64,000 bases of DNA from Limnomonas spitsbergensis (lineage: Eukaryota; Chlorophyta; Chlorophyceae; Chlamydomonadales), in assembly GCA_037349105.1 (NCBI GenBank), contig JAYJMM010000083.1:1426001-1490000 (forward strand). Direction: 5' to 3'. Shown here piece by piece: positions 12,465 to 25,500 of this stretch. Position 1 is the stretch's first letter, and each line of letters opens with the position of its first letter. The notes under the pieces are model-generated. The model saw nothing but the letters and a program-made list of their open reading frames with translations. It had not been told where the DNA came from and searched no databases. Position numbers and translations under genes: made by a program.

Positions 12465-15400
12465 CAGGAACCAGGGCCAGGGCGTACCGCCTCAGCCACC
12501 GCTACAGCCCGGGAACCAGGGCCAGGGCGTACAGCCTCAGCCACCGCCACAGCCTGGGGGCCAGGGCCAGAGCGTACCGCCTCAGCCACCGCCGCAGCCC
12601 GGGAACCAGGGCCAGGGCATACCGCCTCAGCCAACCTTCACAGCCCATGGACCAGGGCCAGAGCGTTCCGCCTCAGCCACCCTCACAGCCCGGGGAACAG
12701 GGCCAGGGCCAGGGCGTACCGCCTTTGCCCCGCCACAGCCCGGTGGCCAGGGCCAGGGCATACCGCCTCAGCCCCCGCCACACACCGGGGGCCAGGGCCA
12801 GGGCATACCGCCTCAGTTACCACCGCAGCCCGGGATCCAGGGCCAGGGCGTACTGCCTCAGACACCGCCACAGCCCGGGAACCAGGGCCAGGGCGTACCG
12901 CCTCAGCCACCGCCACAGCCCAGGGGCCAGGGCCAGAGCGTACCGCATCAGCCACTGCTGCAGCCTGGGAACCACGGCCAGAGCATACCGCCACAGCTCA
13001 GGAACCACGGACAGGGCGTACCGCCTCAGCCACCGCTACAGCCCGGGAACAAGGGCCAGGGCGTACCGCCTCAGCCACCGCCACAGCCCGGGGGCCAGGG
13101 CCAGAGCATACCGCCTCAGCCACCGCCGCAGCCCGGGATCCAGGGCCAGGGCATAACGCCTCAGCCACCCTCACAGCCCAGGGGCCTGGGCCAGAGCGTA
13201 CCGCCTCCGCCACCCTCACAGCCCTTGGGCCAGGGCCAGGGCCAGGGCGTACCGCCTAAACCCCCGCCACAGCCCGGTGGCGAGGGCCGGGGCATACCGC
13301 CTCAGCCCCCGCCACAGCCCGGTGGCCAGGGCCAGGGCATACCGCCTCACCCACCACCGCAGCCCGGGATCCAGGGCCAGGGCGTACTGCCTCAGACACC
13401 GCAACAGACCAGGAACCAGGGCCAGGGCGTACAGCCTCAGCCACCGCCACAGCCCGGGGGCCAGGGCCAGAGCGTAACGCATCAGTCACTGCCGCAGCCC
13501 GGGAACCAGGGCCAGAGCATACCGCCACAGCTCAGGAACCAGGGCCAGGGCGTACCGCCTCAGCCACCGCTACAGCCCGGGAACCAGGGCCAGGGCGTAC
13601 CGCCTCAGCCACCGCCACAGCCCGGGGGCCAGGGCCAGAGCGTACCGCCTCAGCCACCGCCGCAGCCCGGGAACCAGGGCCAGGGCATACCGCCTCAGCC
13701 AACCTTCACAGCCCACGGACCAGGGCCAGAGCGTTCCGCCTCAGCCACCCTCACAGCCCGGGGAACAGGGCCAGGGCCAGGGCGTACCGCCTTTGCCCCG
13801 CCACAGCCCGGTGGCCAGGGCCAGGGCATACCACCTCAGCCCCCGCCACACACCGGGGGCCAGGGCCAGGGCATACCGCCTCAGTTACCACCGCAGCCCG
13901 GGATCCAGGGCCAGGGCGTACTGCCTCAGACACCGCCACAGCCCGGGAACCAGGGCCAGGGCGTACAGCCTCAGCCACCGCCACAGCCCAGGGGCCAGGG
14001 CCAGAGCGTACCGCATCAGCCACTGCTGCAGCCCGGGAACCACGGCCAGAGCATACCGCCACAGCTCAGGAACCACGGACAGGGCGTACCGCCTCAGCCA
14101 CCGCTACAGCCCGGGAACAAGGGCCAGGGCGTACCGCCTCAGCCACCGCCACAGCCCGGGGTCAGGGCCAGAGCATACCGCCTCAGCCACCGCCGCAGCC
14201 CGGGATCCAGGGCCAGGGCATAACGCCTCAGCCACCCTCACAGCCCAGGGGCCTGGGCCAGAGCGTACCGCCTCCGCCACCCTCACAGCCCTTGGGCCAG
14301 GGCCAGGGCCAGGGCGTACCGCCTAAACCCCCGCCACAGCCCGGTGGCCAGGGCCGGGGCATACCGCCTCAGCCCCCGCCAAAGCCCGGTGGCCAGGGCC
14401 AGGGCATACCGCCTCACCCACCACCGCAGCCCGGGATCCAGGGCCAGGGCGTACTGCCTCAGACACCGCCACAGACCGGGAACCAGGGCCAGGGCGTACT
14501 GCCTCAGCCACCGCCACAGCCCGGGGGCCAGGGCCAGAGCGTACCGCATCAGTCACTGCCGCAGCCCGGGAACCAGGGCCAGAGCATACCGCCACAGCTC
14601 AGGAACCAGGGCCAGAGCGTACCGCCTCAGCCACCGCTACAGCCCGGGAACCAGGGCCAGGGCGTACCGCCTCAGCCACCGCCACAGCCGGGGGGCCAGG
14701 GCCAGAGCGTACCGCCTCAGCCTCCGCCGCAGCCCGGGAACCTGGGCCAGGGCATACCGCCTCAGCCACCCTCACAGCCCGGGGGCCAGGGCCAGAGCGT
14801 ACCGCCTCAGCCACCCTCACAGCCCGTGGGCCAGGGCCAGGGCCAGGGCGTACCGCCTGAGCCCCAGCCACAGCACGGTGGCGAGGGCCGGGGCATACCG
14901 CCTCAACCCCGCCACAGCCCGGGGGCCAGGGCCAGGGCATACCGCCTCACCCACCACCGTAGCCCGGGAGCCTGGGCCAGGGCGTACTGCCTCAGACACC
15001 GCCACACACCGGGAACCAGGGCCAGGGCGTACAGCCTCAGCCACCGCTACAGCCCGGGGGCCATGGTCAGAGCGTACCGCATCAGCCACTGCCGCAGCCC
15101 GGGAACCAGGGCCAGAGCATACCGCCACAGCTCAGGAACCAGGGCCAGGGCGTACCGCCTCAGCCACCGCTACAGACCGGGAACCAGGGCCAGGGCGTAC
15201 CGCCTCAGCCACCGCCACAGCCGGGGGGCCAGGGCCAGAGCGTACCGCCTCAGACACCGCCGCAGCCCGGGAACCAGGGCCAGGGCATACCGCCTCAGCC
15301 ACCCTCACAGCCCGGGGGCCAGGGCCAGAGCGTACCGCCTCAGCCACCATCACAGCCTGTGGGCCAGGGCCAGGGCCAGGGCGTACCGCCTCAGCCCCCG

Positions 15401-16500
15401 CCACAGCCCGGTGGCCAGGGCCAGGGCATACTGCCTCAGCCCCCGCCACAGCCCGGGGGCCAGGGCCAGGGCATACCGCCTCAGACACCACCGCTGCCCG
15501 GGATCCAGGGCCAGGGCGTACTGCCTCAGACACCGCCACAGCCCGGGAACCAGGGCCAGGGCGTACAGCTCAGCCACCGCCACAGCACGGGGGCCAGGGC
15601 CAGAGCGTACCGCCTCAGCCACTGCCGCAGCCCGGGAACCAGGGCCAGAGCATACCGCCACTGCTCAGGAACCAGGGCCAGGGCGTACCGCCTCAGCCAC
15701 CGCTACAGCCCGGGAACCTGGGCCAGAGCGTACCGCCTCAACCACCGCCGCAGCCCGGGGGTCAGGGCCAGGGCATACCGCCTCAGCCACCCTCACAGCC
15801 TAAGAGGCAGGGCCAGGGCCAGAGCGTACCGCCCAAGCCACCGCCGCAGCCCGGGGGCCAGGGCCAGGGCATACCGCCTCAGCCACCCTCACAGCCCGGG
15901 GGCCAGGGCCAGAGCGTACCGCCTCAGCCACCATCACAGCCTGTGGGCCAGGGCCAGGGCCAGGGCGTACCGCCTCAGCCCCCGCCACAGCCCGGTGGCC
16001 AGGGCCAGGGCATACTGCCTCAGCCCCCGCCACAGCCCGGTGGCCAGGGCCGGGGCATACCGCCTCAGCCCCAGCCACAGCCCGGGGGCCAGGGCCAGGG
16101 CATACCGCCTCAGCCACCACCGCAGCCTGGGATCCAGGGCCAGGGCGTACAGCCTCAGCCACCGCCACAACCCGGGGGCCAGGGCCATAGCGTACCGCCT
16201 CAGCCACTGCCGCAGCCCGGGAACCAGGGCCAGCGCATACCGTCACAGCTCAGGAACTAGGGCCAGGGCGTACCGCCTCAGCCACCGCTACAGCCCGGGA
16301 ACCAGGGCCAGGGCGTACAGCCTCAGCCACCGCCACAGCCCGGGGACCTGGGCCAGAGCGAACCGCCTCAGCCACCGCCGCAGCCCAGGAACCAGGGCCA
16401 GGGCATACCGCCTCAGCCAACCTTCACAGCTCACGGACCAGGGCCAGAGCGTTCCGCCTTATCCACCCTCACAGCCCGGGAGCAGGGCCAGGGCCAGGGC
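12465..16500. repeat. Satellite section with 1067-1068-bp periodicity
   Basis: Homologous points recur at 12683 and 13751 (1068 bp), and at 13225 and 14292 or 13216 and 14283 (1067 bp), about twice the 534-bp unit. A characteristic cgtaccgcctttgccc variant marks the block. The one-base difference between these spacings shows a single-base indel, which shifts frames between copies. From about 14900 the PQ frame passes into the RAY frame within one open stretch (PPQPRHSPGARARAY), again showing an indel. Open PQ stretches such as 13225-14223 and 14292 onward are short-lived. Confidence 0.75.
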
Positions 16501-19500
16501 GTACCGCCTTTACCCCGCCACAGCCCGGTGGCCAGGGCCAGGGCATACCGCCTCAGCCCCCGCCACAGCCCGGGAGCCAGGGCCAGGGCATACCGCCTCA
16601 GTTACCACCGCAGCCCGGGATCCAGGGCCAGGGCGTACTGCCTCAGACACCGCCACAGCCCGGGAACCAGGGCCAGGGCGTACCGCCTCAGCCACCGCCA
16701 CAGCCCAGGGGCCAGGGCCAGAGCGTACCGCATCAGCCACTGCCGCAGCCCGGGAACCACGGCCAGCGCATACCGCCACAGCTCAGGAACCACGGCCAGG
16801 GTGTACCGCCTCAGCCACCGCTACAGCCCGGGAACCAGGGCCAGGGCGTACCGCCTCAGCCACCGCCACAGGCCGGGGGCCAGGGCCAGAGCGTACCGCC
16901 TCAGACACCGCCGCAGCCCGAGATCCAGGGCCAGGGCATACCGCCTCAGCCACCCTCACAGCCCAGGGGCCTGGTCCAGAGCGTACCGCCTCAGCCACCC
17001 TCACAGCCCTTGGGCCAGGGCCAGGGCCAGGGCGTACCGCCTCAGCCCCCGCCACAGCCCGGTGGCCAGGGCAGGGGCATACCGCCTCAGCCCCCGCCAC
17101 AGCTCGGTGGCCAGGGCCAGGGCATACCGCCTCAGCCACCACCGCAGCCCGGGATCCAGGGCCAGGGCGTACTGCCTCAGACACCGCCACAGCCCGGGAA
17201 GTAGGGCCAGGGCGTACAGCCTCAGCCACCGCCACAGCCCGGGGGCCAGGGCCAGAGCGTACCGCCTCAGCCACTGCCGCAGCCCGGGAACCAGGGCCAG
17301 AGCATACCGCCACAGCTCAGGAACCAGGGCCAGGGCGTACCGCCTCAGCCACCGCTACAGCCCGAGAACCAGGGCCAGGGTGTAGCGCCTCAGCCACCGC
17401 CACAGCCGGGGGGCCAGGGCCAGAGCGTACCGCCTCAGCCACCGCCGCAGCCCGGGAACCAGGGCCAGGGCATACCGCCTCAGCCACCCTCACTGCCCGG
17501 GGGCCAGGGCCAGAGCGTACCGCCTCAGCCACCCTCACAGCCCGTGGGCCAGGGCCAGGGCCATGGCGTACCGCCTCAGCCCCCGCCACAGCCCGGTGGC
17601 CCGGGCCAGGGCATACCGCCTCAGCCCCCGCCGCAGGCCGGGGGCCAGGGCCAGGGCATACCGCCTCAGCCACCACCGCAGCCCGGGATCCAGGGCCAGG
17701 GCGTACTGCCTCAGACACAGCCACAGCCCGGTAACCAGGGCCAGGGCGTACAGCCTCAGCCACCGCCACAGCCCGGGGGCCAGGGCCAGAGCGTACCGCC
17801 TCAGCCACTGCCGCAGCCCGGGAACCAGGGCCAGAGCATACCGCCACAGCTAAGAAACCAGGGCCAGGGCGTACCGCTTCAGCCACCGCCGCAGCCCGAG
17901 ATCCAGGGCCAGGGCATACCGCCTCAGCCACCCTCACAGCCCATGGACCAAGGCAAGAGCGTTCCGCCTCAGCCACCCTCACATCCTGGGGAGCAGGGCA
18001 AGGGCCAGGGCGTACCGCCTCAGCCCCCGCCACAGCCCGTTGTCCAGGGCCAGGGCATACCGCCTCAGCCCCAGTACAGACCGGGGCCAGGTCCAGGGCA
18101 TACCGCCTCAGCCACCACCGCAGCCTGGGATCCAGGGCCAGGGCGTACTGCCTCAGACACCGCCACAGCCCGGGAACCAGGGCCAGGGCGTACAGCTCAG
18201 CCACTGCCACAGCCCAGGGGCCAGGGCCAGAGCGTACCGCTTCAGCCACTGCCGCAGCCCGGGAACCACGGCCAGAGCATACCGCCACAGCTCAGGAACC
18301 ACGGCCAGGGCGTACCGCCTCAGCCCCCGCCACAGCCCGGTGGCCAGGACCAGGGCATACTGTCTCAGCCCCCGCCACAGCCCGGGGGCCAGGGCCAGGG
18401 CATACCGCCTCAGCCACCACCGCAGCCCGGGATCCAGGGCCAGGGCGTACCGCTTCAGCCACCGCTGCAGCCCGGTAACCAGGGCCAGGGCGTACAGCCT
18501 CAGCCACCCTCACAGCCCATGGACCAGGGCAAGAGCGTTCCGCCTCAGCCACCCTCACATCCTGGGGAGCAGGGCAAGGGCCAGGGCGTACCGCCTCAGC
18601 CCCCGCCACAGCCCGTTGTCCAGGGCCAGGGCATACCGCCTCGGCCCCAGTACAGACCGGGCCAGGTCCAGGGCATACCGCCTCAGCCACCACCGCAGTA
18701 AAGGGCGTACTGCCTCAGCCAACGCCACAGCCCGGGAACCAGGGCCAGGGCGTACAGCTAAGCCACCGCCACAGCCCAGGGGCCAGGGCCAGAGCGTGCC
18801 GCTTCAGCCACTGCCGCAGCCCGGGAACCACGGCCAGAGCATACCGCCACAGCTCAGGAACCACGGCCAGGGCGTACCGCCTCAGCCCCCGCCACAGCCC
18901 GGTGGCCAGGGCCAGGGCATACTGCCTCAGCCCCCGCCACAGCCCGGGGGCCAGGGCCAGGGCATACCGCCTCAGCCACCACCGCAGCCCGGGATCCAGG
19001 GCCAGGGCGTACTGCCTCAGACACCGCCACAGCCCGGGAACCAGGGCCAGGGCGTACAGCTCAGCCACCGCCACAACCCGGGGGCCAGGGCCAGAGCGTA
19101 CCGCCTCAGCCACTGCCGCAGCCCGGGAACCAGGGCCAGAGCATACCGCCACTGCTCAGGAACCAGGGCCAGGGCGTACCGCCTCAGCCACCGCTACAGC
19201 CCGGGAACTAGGGCCAGAGCGTACCGCCTCAACCACCGCCGCAGCCCGGGGGTCAGGGCCAGGGCATACCGCCTCAGCCACCGCCACAGCCCGGGGACCT
19301 GGGCCAGAGCGAACCGCTTCAGCCACCGCTACAGCCCGGGGGTCAGGGCCAGGGCGTACAGCCTCAGCCACCGCCACAGCCCGGGGACCTGGGCCAGAGC
19401 GAACCGCCTCAGCCACCGCCGCAGCCCAGGAACCAGGGCCAGGGCATACCGCCTCAGCCAACCTTCACAGCCCACGGACCAGGGCCAGAGCGTTCCGCCT

Positions 19501-22500
19501 TAGCCACCCTCATAGCCCGGGAGCAGGGCCAGGGCCAGGGCGTACCGCCTTTACCCCGCCACAGCCCGGTGGCCAGGGCCAGGGCATACCGCCTCAGCCC
19601 CCGCCACAGCCCGGGGGCCAGGGCCAGGGCATACCGCCTCAGTTACCACCGCAGCCCGGGATCCAGGGCCAGGGCGTACTGCCTCAGACACCGCCACAGC
19701 CCGGGAACCAGGGCCAGGGCGTACCGCCTCAGCCACCGCCACAGCCCAGGGGCCAGGGCCAGAGCGTACCGCATCAGCCACTGCCGCAGCCCGGGAACCA
19801 CGGCCAGAGCATACCGCCACTGCTCAGGAACCAGGGCCAGGGCGTACCGCCTCAGCCACCGCTACAGCCCGGGAACCTGGGCCAGAGCGTACCGCCTCAA
19901 CCACCGCCGCAGCCCGGGGGTCAGGGCCAGGGCGTACAGCCTCAGCCACCGCCACAGCCCAGGGACCTGGGCCAGAGCGAACCGCCTCAGCCACCGCCGC
20001 AGCCCAGGAACCAGGGCCAGGGCATACCGCCTCAGCCAACCTTTACAGCCCACGGACCAGGGCCAGAGCGTTCCGCCTTAGCCACCCTCACAGCCCGGGA
20101 GCAGGGCCAGGGCCAGGGCGTACCGCCTTTACCCCACCACAGCCCGGTGGCCAGGGCCAGGGCATACCGCCTCAGCCCCCGCCACAGCCCGGGGGCCAGG
20201 GCCAGGGCATACCGCCTCAGTTACCACCGCAGCCAGGGATCCAGGGCCAGGGCGTACTGCCTCAGACACCGCCACAGCCCGGGAACCAGGGCCAGGGCGT
20301 ACCGCCTCAGCCACCGCCACAGACCAGGGGCCAGGGCCAGAGCGTACCGCATCAGCCACTGCCGCAGCCCGGGAACCACGGCCAGCGCATACCGCCACAG
20401 CTCAGGAACCACGGCCAGGGTGTACCGCCTCAGCCACCGCTACAGCCCGGGAACCAGGGCCAGGGCGTACCGCCTCAGCCACCGCCACAGCCCGGGGGCC
20501 AGGGCCAGAGCGTACCGCCTCAGCCACCGCCGCAGCCCGAGATCCAGGGCCAGGGCATACCGCCTCAGCCACCCTCACAGCCCAGGGGCCTGGTCCAGAG
20601 CGTACCGCCTCAGCCACCCTCACAGCCCTTGGGCCAGGGCCAGGGCCAGGGCGTACCGCCTCAGCCCCCGCCACAGCCCGGTGGCCAGGGCAGGGGCATA
20701 CCGCCTCAGCCCCCGCCACAGCTCGGTGGCCAGGGCCAGGGCATACCGCCTCAGCCACCACCGCAGCCCGGGATCCAGGGCCAGGGCGTACTGCCTCAGA
20801 CACCGCCACAGCCCGGGAAGTAGGGCCAGGGCGTACAGCCTCAGCCACCGCCACAGCCCGGGGGCCAGGGCCAGAGCGTACCGCCTCAGCCACTGCCGCA
20901 GCCCGGGAACCAGGGCCAGAGCATACCGCCACAGCTCAGGAACCAGGGCCAGGGCGTACCGCCTCAGCCACCGCTACAGCCCGAGAACCAGGGCCAGGGT
21001 GTAGCGTCTCAGCCACCGCCACAGCCGGGGGGCCAGGGCCAGAGCGTACCGCCTCAGCCACCGCCGCAGCCCGGGAACCAGGGCCAGGGCATACCGCCTC
21101 AGCCACCCTCACTGCCCGGGGGCCAGGGCCAGAGCGTACCGCCTCAGCCACCCTCACAGCCCGTGGGCCAGGGCCAGGGCCAGGACGCACCGCCTCAGCC
21201 CCCGCCACAGCCCGGTGGCCCGGGCCAGGGCATACCGCCTCAGCCCCCGCCGCAGGCCGGGGGCCAGGGCCAGGGCATACCGCCTCAGCCACCACCGCAG
21301 CCCGGGATCCAGGGCCAGGGCGTACTGCCTCAGACACAGCCACAGCCCGGTAACCAGGGCCAGGGCGTACAGCCTCAGCCACCGCCACAGCCCGGGGGCC
21401 AGGGCCAGAGCGTACCGCCTCAGCCACTGCCGCAGCCCGGGAACCAGGGCCAGAGCATACCGCCACAGCTCAGGAACCAGGGCCAGGGCGTACCGCCTCA
21501 GCCACCGCTACAGCCCAGGATCCAAGGCCAGGGCATACCGCCTCAGCCACCCTCACAGCCCATGGACCAGGGCAAGAGCGTTCCGCCTCAGCCACCCTCA
21601 CATCCTGGGGAGCAGGGCAAGGGCCAGGGCGTACCGCCTCAGCCCCCGCCACAGCCCGTTGTCCAGGGCCAGGGCATACCGCCTCAGCCCCAGTACAGAC
21701 CGGGCCAGGTCCAGGGCATACCGCCTCAGCCACCACCGCAGTAAAGGGCGTACTGCCTCAGCCAACGCCACAGCCCGGGAACCAGGGCCAGGGCGTACAG
21801 CTAAGCCACCGCCACAGCCCTGGGGCCAGGGCCAGAGCGTGCCGCTTCAGCAACTGCCGCAGCCCGGGAACCACGGCCAGAGCATACCGCCACAGCTCAG
21901 GAACCACGGCCAGGGCGTACCGCCTCAGCCCCCGCCACAGCCCGGTGGCCAGGGCCAGGGCATACTGCCTCAGCCCCCGCCACAGCCCGGGGGCCAGGGC
22001 CAGGGCATACCGCCTCAGCCACCACCGCAGCCCGGGATGCAGGGCCAGGGCGTACTGCTTCAGACACAGCCACAGCCCGGTAACCAGGGCCAGGGCGTAC
22101 AGCCTCAGCCACCGCCACAGCCCGGGGGCCAGGGCCAGAGCGTACCGCCTCAGCCACTGCCGCAGCCCGGGAACCAGGGCCAGAGCATACCGCCACAGCT
22201 CAGGAACCAGGGCCAGGGCGTACCGCCTCAGCCACCGCTACAGCCCGGGAACCTGGGCCAGAGCGTACCGCCTCAGCCACCGCCACAGCCCGGGGGCCAG
22301 GGCCAGAGCGTACCGCCTCAGCCACCGCCGCAGCCCGGGAACCAGGGCCAGGGCATATCGCCTCAGCCACCCTCACAGCCCATGAACCAGGGCAAGAGCG
22401 TTCCGTCTAAGCCACCCTCACAGCCTGGGGAGCAGGGCCAGGGCCAGGGCGTACCGCCTCAGCCACCGCTACAGCCCTAGAACCAGGGCCAGGGCGTACC

Positions 22501-25500
22501 GCCTCAGCCACCGCCACAGCCGGGGGGCCAGGGCCAGAGCGTACCGCCTCAGCCACCGCCACAGCCCGGGAACCAGGGCCAGGGCATACCGCTTCAGCCA
22601 CCCTCACAGCCCGGGGGCCAGGGCCAGAGAGTACCGCCGCAGCCACCCTCACAGCCCGTGGGCCAGGGCCAGGGCCAGGGCGTACCGCCTCAGCCCCCTC
22701 CACAGCCCGGTGGCCAGGGCCAGGGCATACTGCCTCAGCCCCCGCCACAGCCCGGGGGCCAGGGCCAGGGCATACCGCCTCAGCCACCACCGCAGCCCGG
22801 GATCCAGGGCCAGGGCGTACTGCCTCAGACACAGCCACAGCCCGGTAACCAGGGCCAGGGCGTACAGCCTCAGCCACCGCCACAGCCCGGGGGCCAGGGC
22901 CAGAGCGTACCGCCTCAGCCACTGCCGCAGCCCGGGAATTAGGGCCAGAGCATACCGCCACAGCTCAGGAACCAGGGCCAGGGCGTACCGCCTCAGCCAC
23001 CGCCACAGCCCGGGGGCCAGGGCCAGAGCGTACCGCCTCAGCCACTGCCGCAGCCCGGGAACCAGGGCCAGAGCATACCGCCACAGCTCAGGAACCTGGG
23101 CCAGAGCGTACCGCCTCAGCCACCGCCACAGCCCGGGGGCCAGGGCCAGAGCATACCGCCTCAGCCACCGCCGCAGCCCGGGAACCAGGGCCAGGGCATA
23201 TCGCCTCAGCCACCCTCACAGCCCATGGACCAGGGCAAGAGCGTTCCGTCTAAGCCACCCTCACAGCCTGGGGAGCAGGGCCAGGGCCAGGGCGTACCGC
23301 CTCAGCCACCGCTACAGCCCGGGAACCAGGGCCAGGGCGTACCGCCTCAGCCACCGCCACAGCCGGGGGGCCAGGGTCAGAGCGTACCGCCTCAGCCACC
23401 GCCACAGCCCGGGAACCAGGGCCAGGGCATACCGCTTCAGCCACCCTCACAGCCCGGGGGCCAGGGCCAGAGAGTACCGCCGCAGCCACCCTCACAGCCC
23501 GTGGGCCAGGGCCAGGGCCAGGGCGTACTGCCTCAGCCCCCGCCACAGCCCGGTGGCCAGGGCCAGGGCATACTGCGTCAGCCCCCGCCACAGCCCGGCG
23601 GCCAGGGCCAGGGCATACCGCCTCAGCCACCACCGCAGCCCGGGATCCAGGGCCAGGGCGTACTGCCTCAGCCACCGCTACCGCCCGGGAACCAGGGCCG
23701 GGGCGTACCGCCTCAGCCACCCTCACAGCCCGGGAGCAGGGCCAGGGCCAGGGCGTACCGCCTTTACCCCACCACAGCCCGGTGGCCAGGGCCAGGGCAT
23801 ACCGCCTCAGCCCCCGCCACAGCCCGGGGGCCAGGGCCAGGGCATACCGCCTCAGTTACCACCGCAGCCCGGGATCCAGGGCCAGGGCGTACTGCCTCAG
23901 ACACCGCCACAGCCCGGGAACCAGGGCCAGGGCGTACCGCCTCAGCCACCGCCACAGCCCAGGGGCCAGGGCCAGAGCGTACCGCATCAGCCACTGCCGC
24001 AGCCCGGGAACCACGGCCAGCGCATACCGCCACAGCTCAGGAACCACGGCCAGGGTGTACCGCCTCAGCCACCGCTACAGCCCGGGAACCAGGGCCAGGG
24101 CGTACCGCCTCAGCCACCGCCACAGCCCGGGGGCCAGGGCCAGAGCGTACCGCCTCAGCCACCGCCGCAGCCCGAGATCCAGGACCAGGGCATACCGCCT
24201 CAGCCACCCTCACAGCCCAGGGGCCTGGTCCAGAGCGTACCGCCTCAGCCACCCTCACAGCCCTTGGGCCAAGGCCAGGGCCAGGGCGTACCGCCTCAGC
24301 CACCGCCACAGCCCAGGGGCCAGGGCCAGAGCGTACCGCATCAGCCACTGCCGCAGCCCGGGAACCACGGCCAGCGCATACCGCCACAGCTCAGGAACCA
24401 CGGCCAGGGTGTACCGCCTCAGCCCCCGCCACAGCCCGGTGGCCAGGGCAGGGGCATACCGCCTCAGCCCCCGCCACAGCTCGGTGGCCAGGGCCAGGGC
24501 ATACCGCCTCAGCCACCACCGCAGCCCGGGATCCAGGGCCAGGGCGTACTGCCTCAGACACCGCCACAGCCCGGGAAGTAGGGCCAGGGCGTACAGCCTC
24601 AGCCACCGCCACAGCCCGGGGGCCAGGGCCAGAGCGTACCGCCTCAGCCACTGCCGCAGCCCGGGAACCAGGGCCAGAGCATACCGCCACAGCTCAGGAA
24701 CCAGGGCCAGGGCGTACCGCCTCAGCCACCGCTACAGCCCGAGAACCAGGGCCAGGGTGTAGCGTCTCAGCCACCGCCACAGCCGGGGGGCCAGGGCCAG
24801 AGCGTACCGCCTCAGCCACCGCCGCAGCCCGGGAACCAGGGCCAGGGCATATCGCCTCAGCCACCCTCACTGCCCGGGGGCCAGGGCCAGAGCGTACCGC
24901 CTCAGCCACCCTCACAGCCCGTGGGCCAGGGCCAGGGCCAGGGCGTACCGCCTCAGCCCCCGCCACAGCCCGGTGGCCCGGGCCAGGGCATACCGCCTCA
25001 GCCCCCGCTGCAGGCCGGGGGCCAGGGCCAGGGCATACCGCCTCAGCCACCACCGCAGCCCGGGATCCAGGGCCAGGGCGTACTGCCTCAGACACAGCCA
25101 CAGCCCGGTAACCAGGGCCAGGGCGTACAGCCTCAGCCACCGCCACAGCCCGGGGGCCAGGGCCAGAGCGTACCGCCTCAGCCACTGCCGCAGCCCGGGA
25201 ACCAGGGCCAGAGCATACCGCCACAGCTCAGGAACCAGGGCCAGGGCGTACCGCCTCAGCCACCGCTACAGCCCGGGAACCTGGGCCAGAGCGTACCGCC
25301 TCAACCACCGCCGCAGCCCGGGGGTCAGGGCCAGGGCGTATAGCCTCAGCCACCGCCACAGCCCGGGGACCTGGGCCAGAGCGAACCGCCTTAGCCACCG
25401 CCGCAGCCCAGGAACCAGGGCCAGGGCATACCGCCTCAGCCAACCTTCACAGCCCACGGACCAGGGCCAGAGCGTTCCGCCTTAGCCATTCTCACAGCCA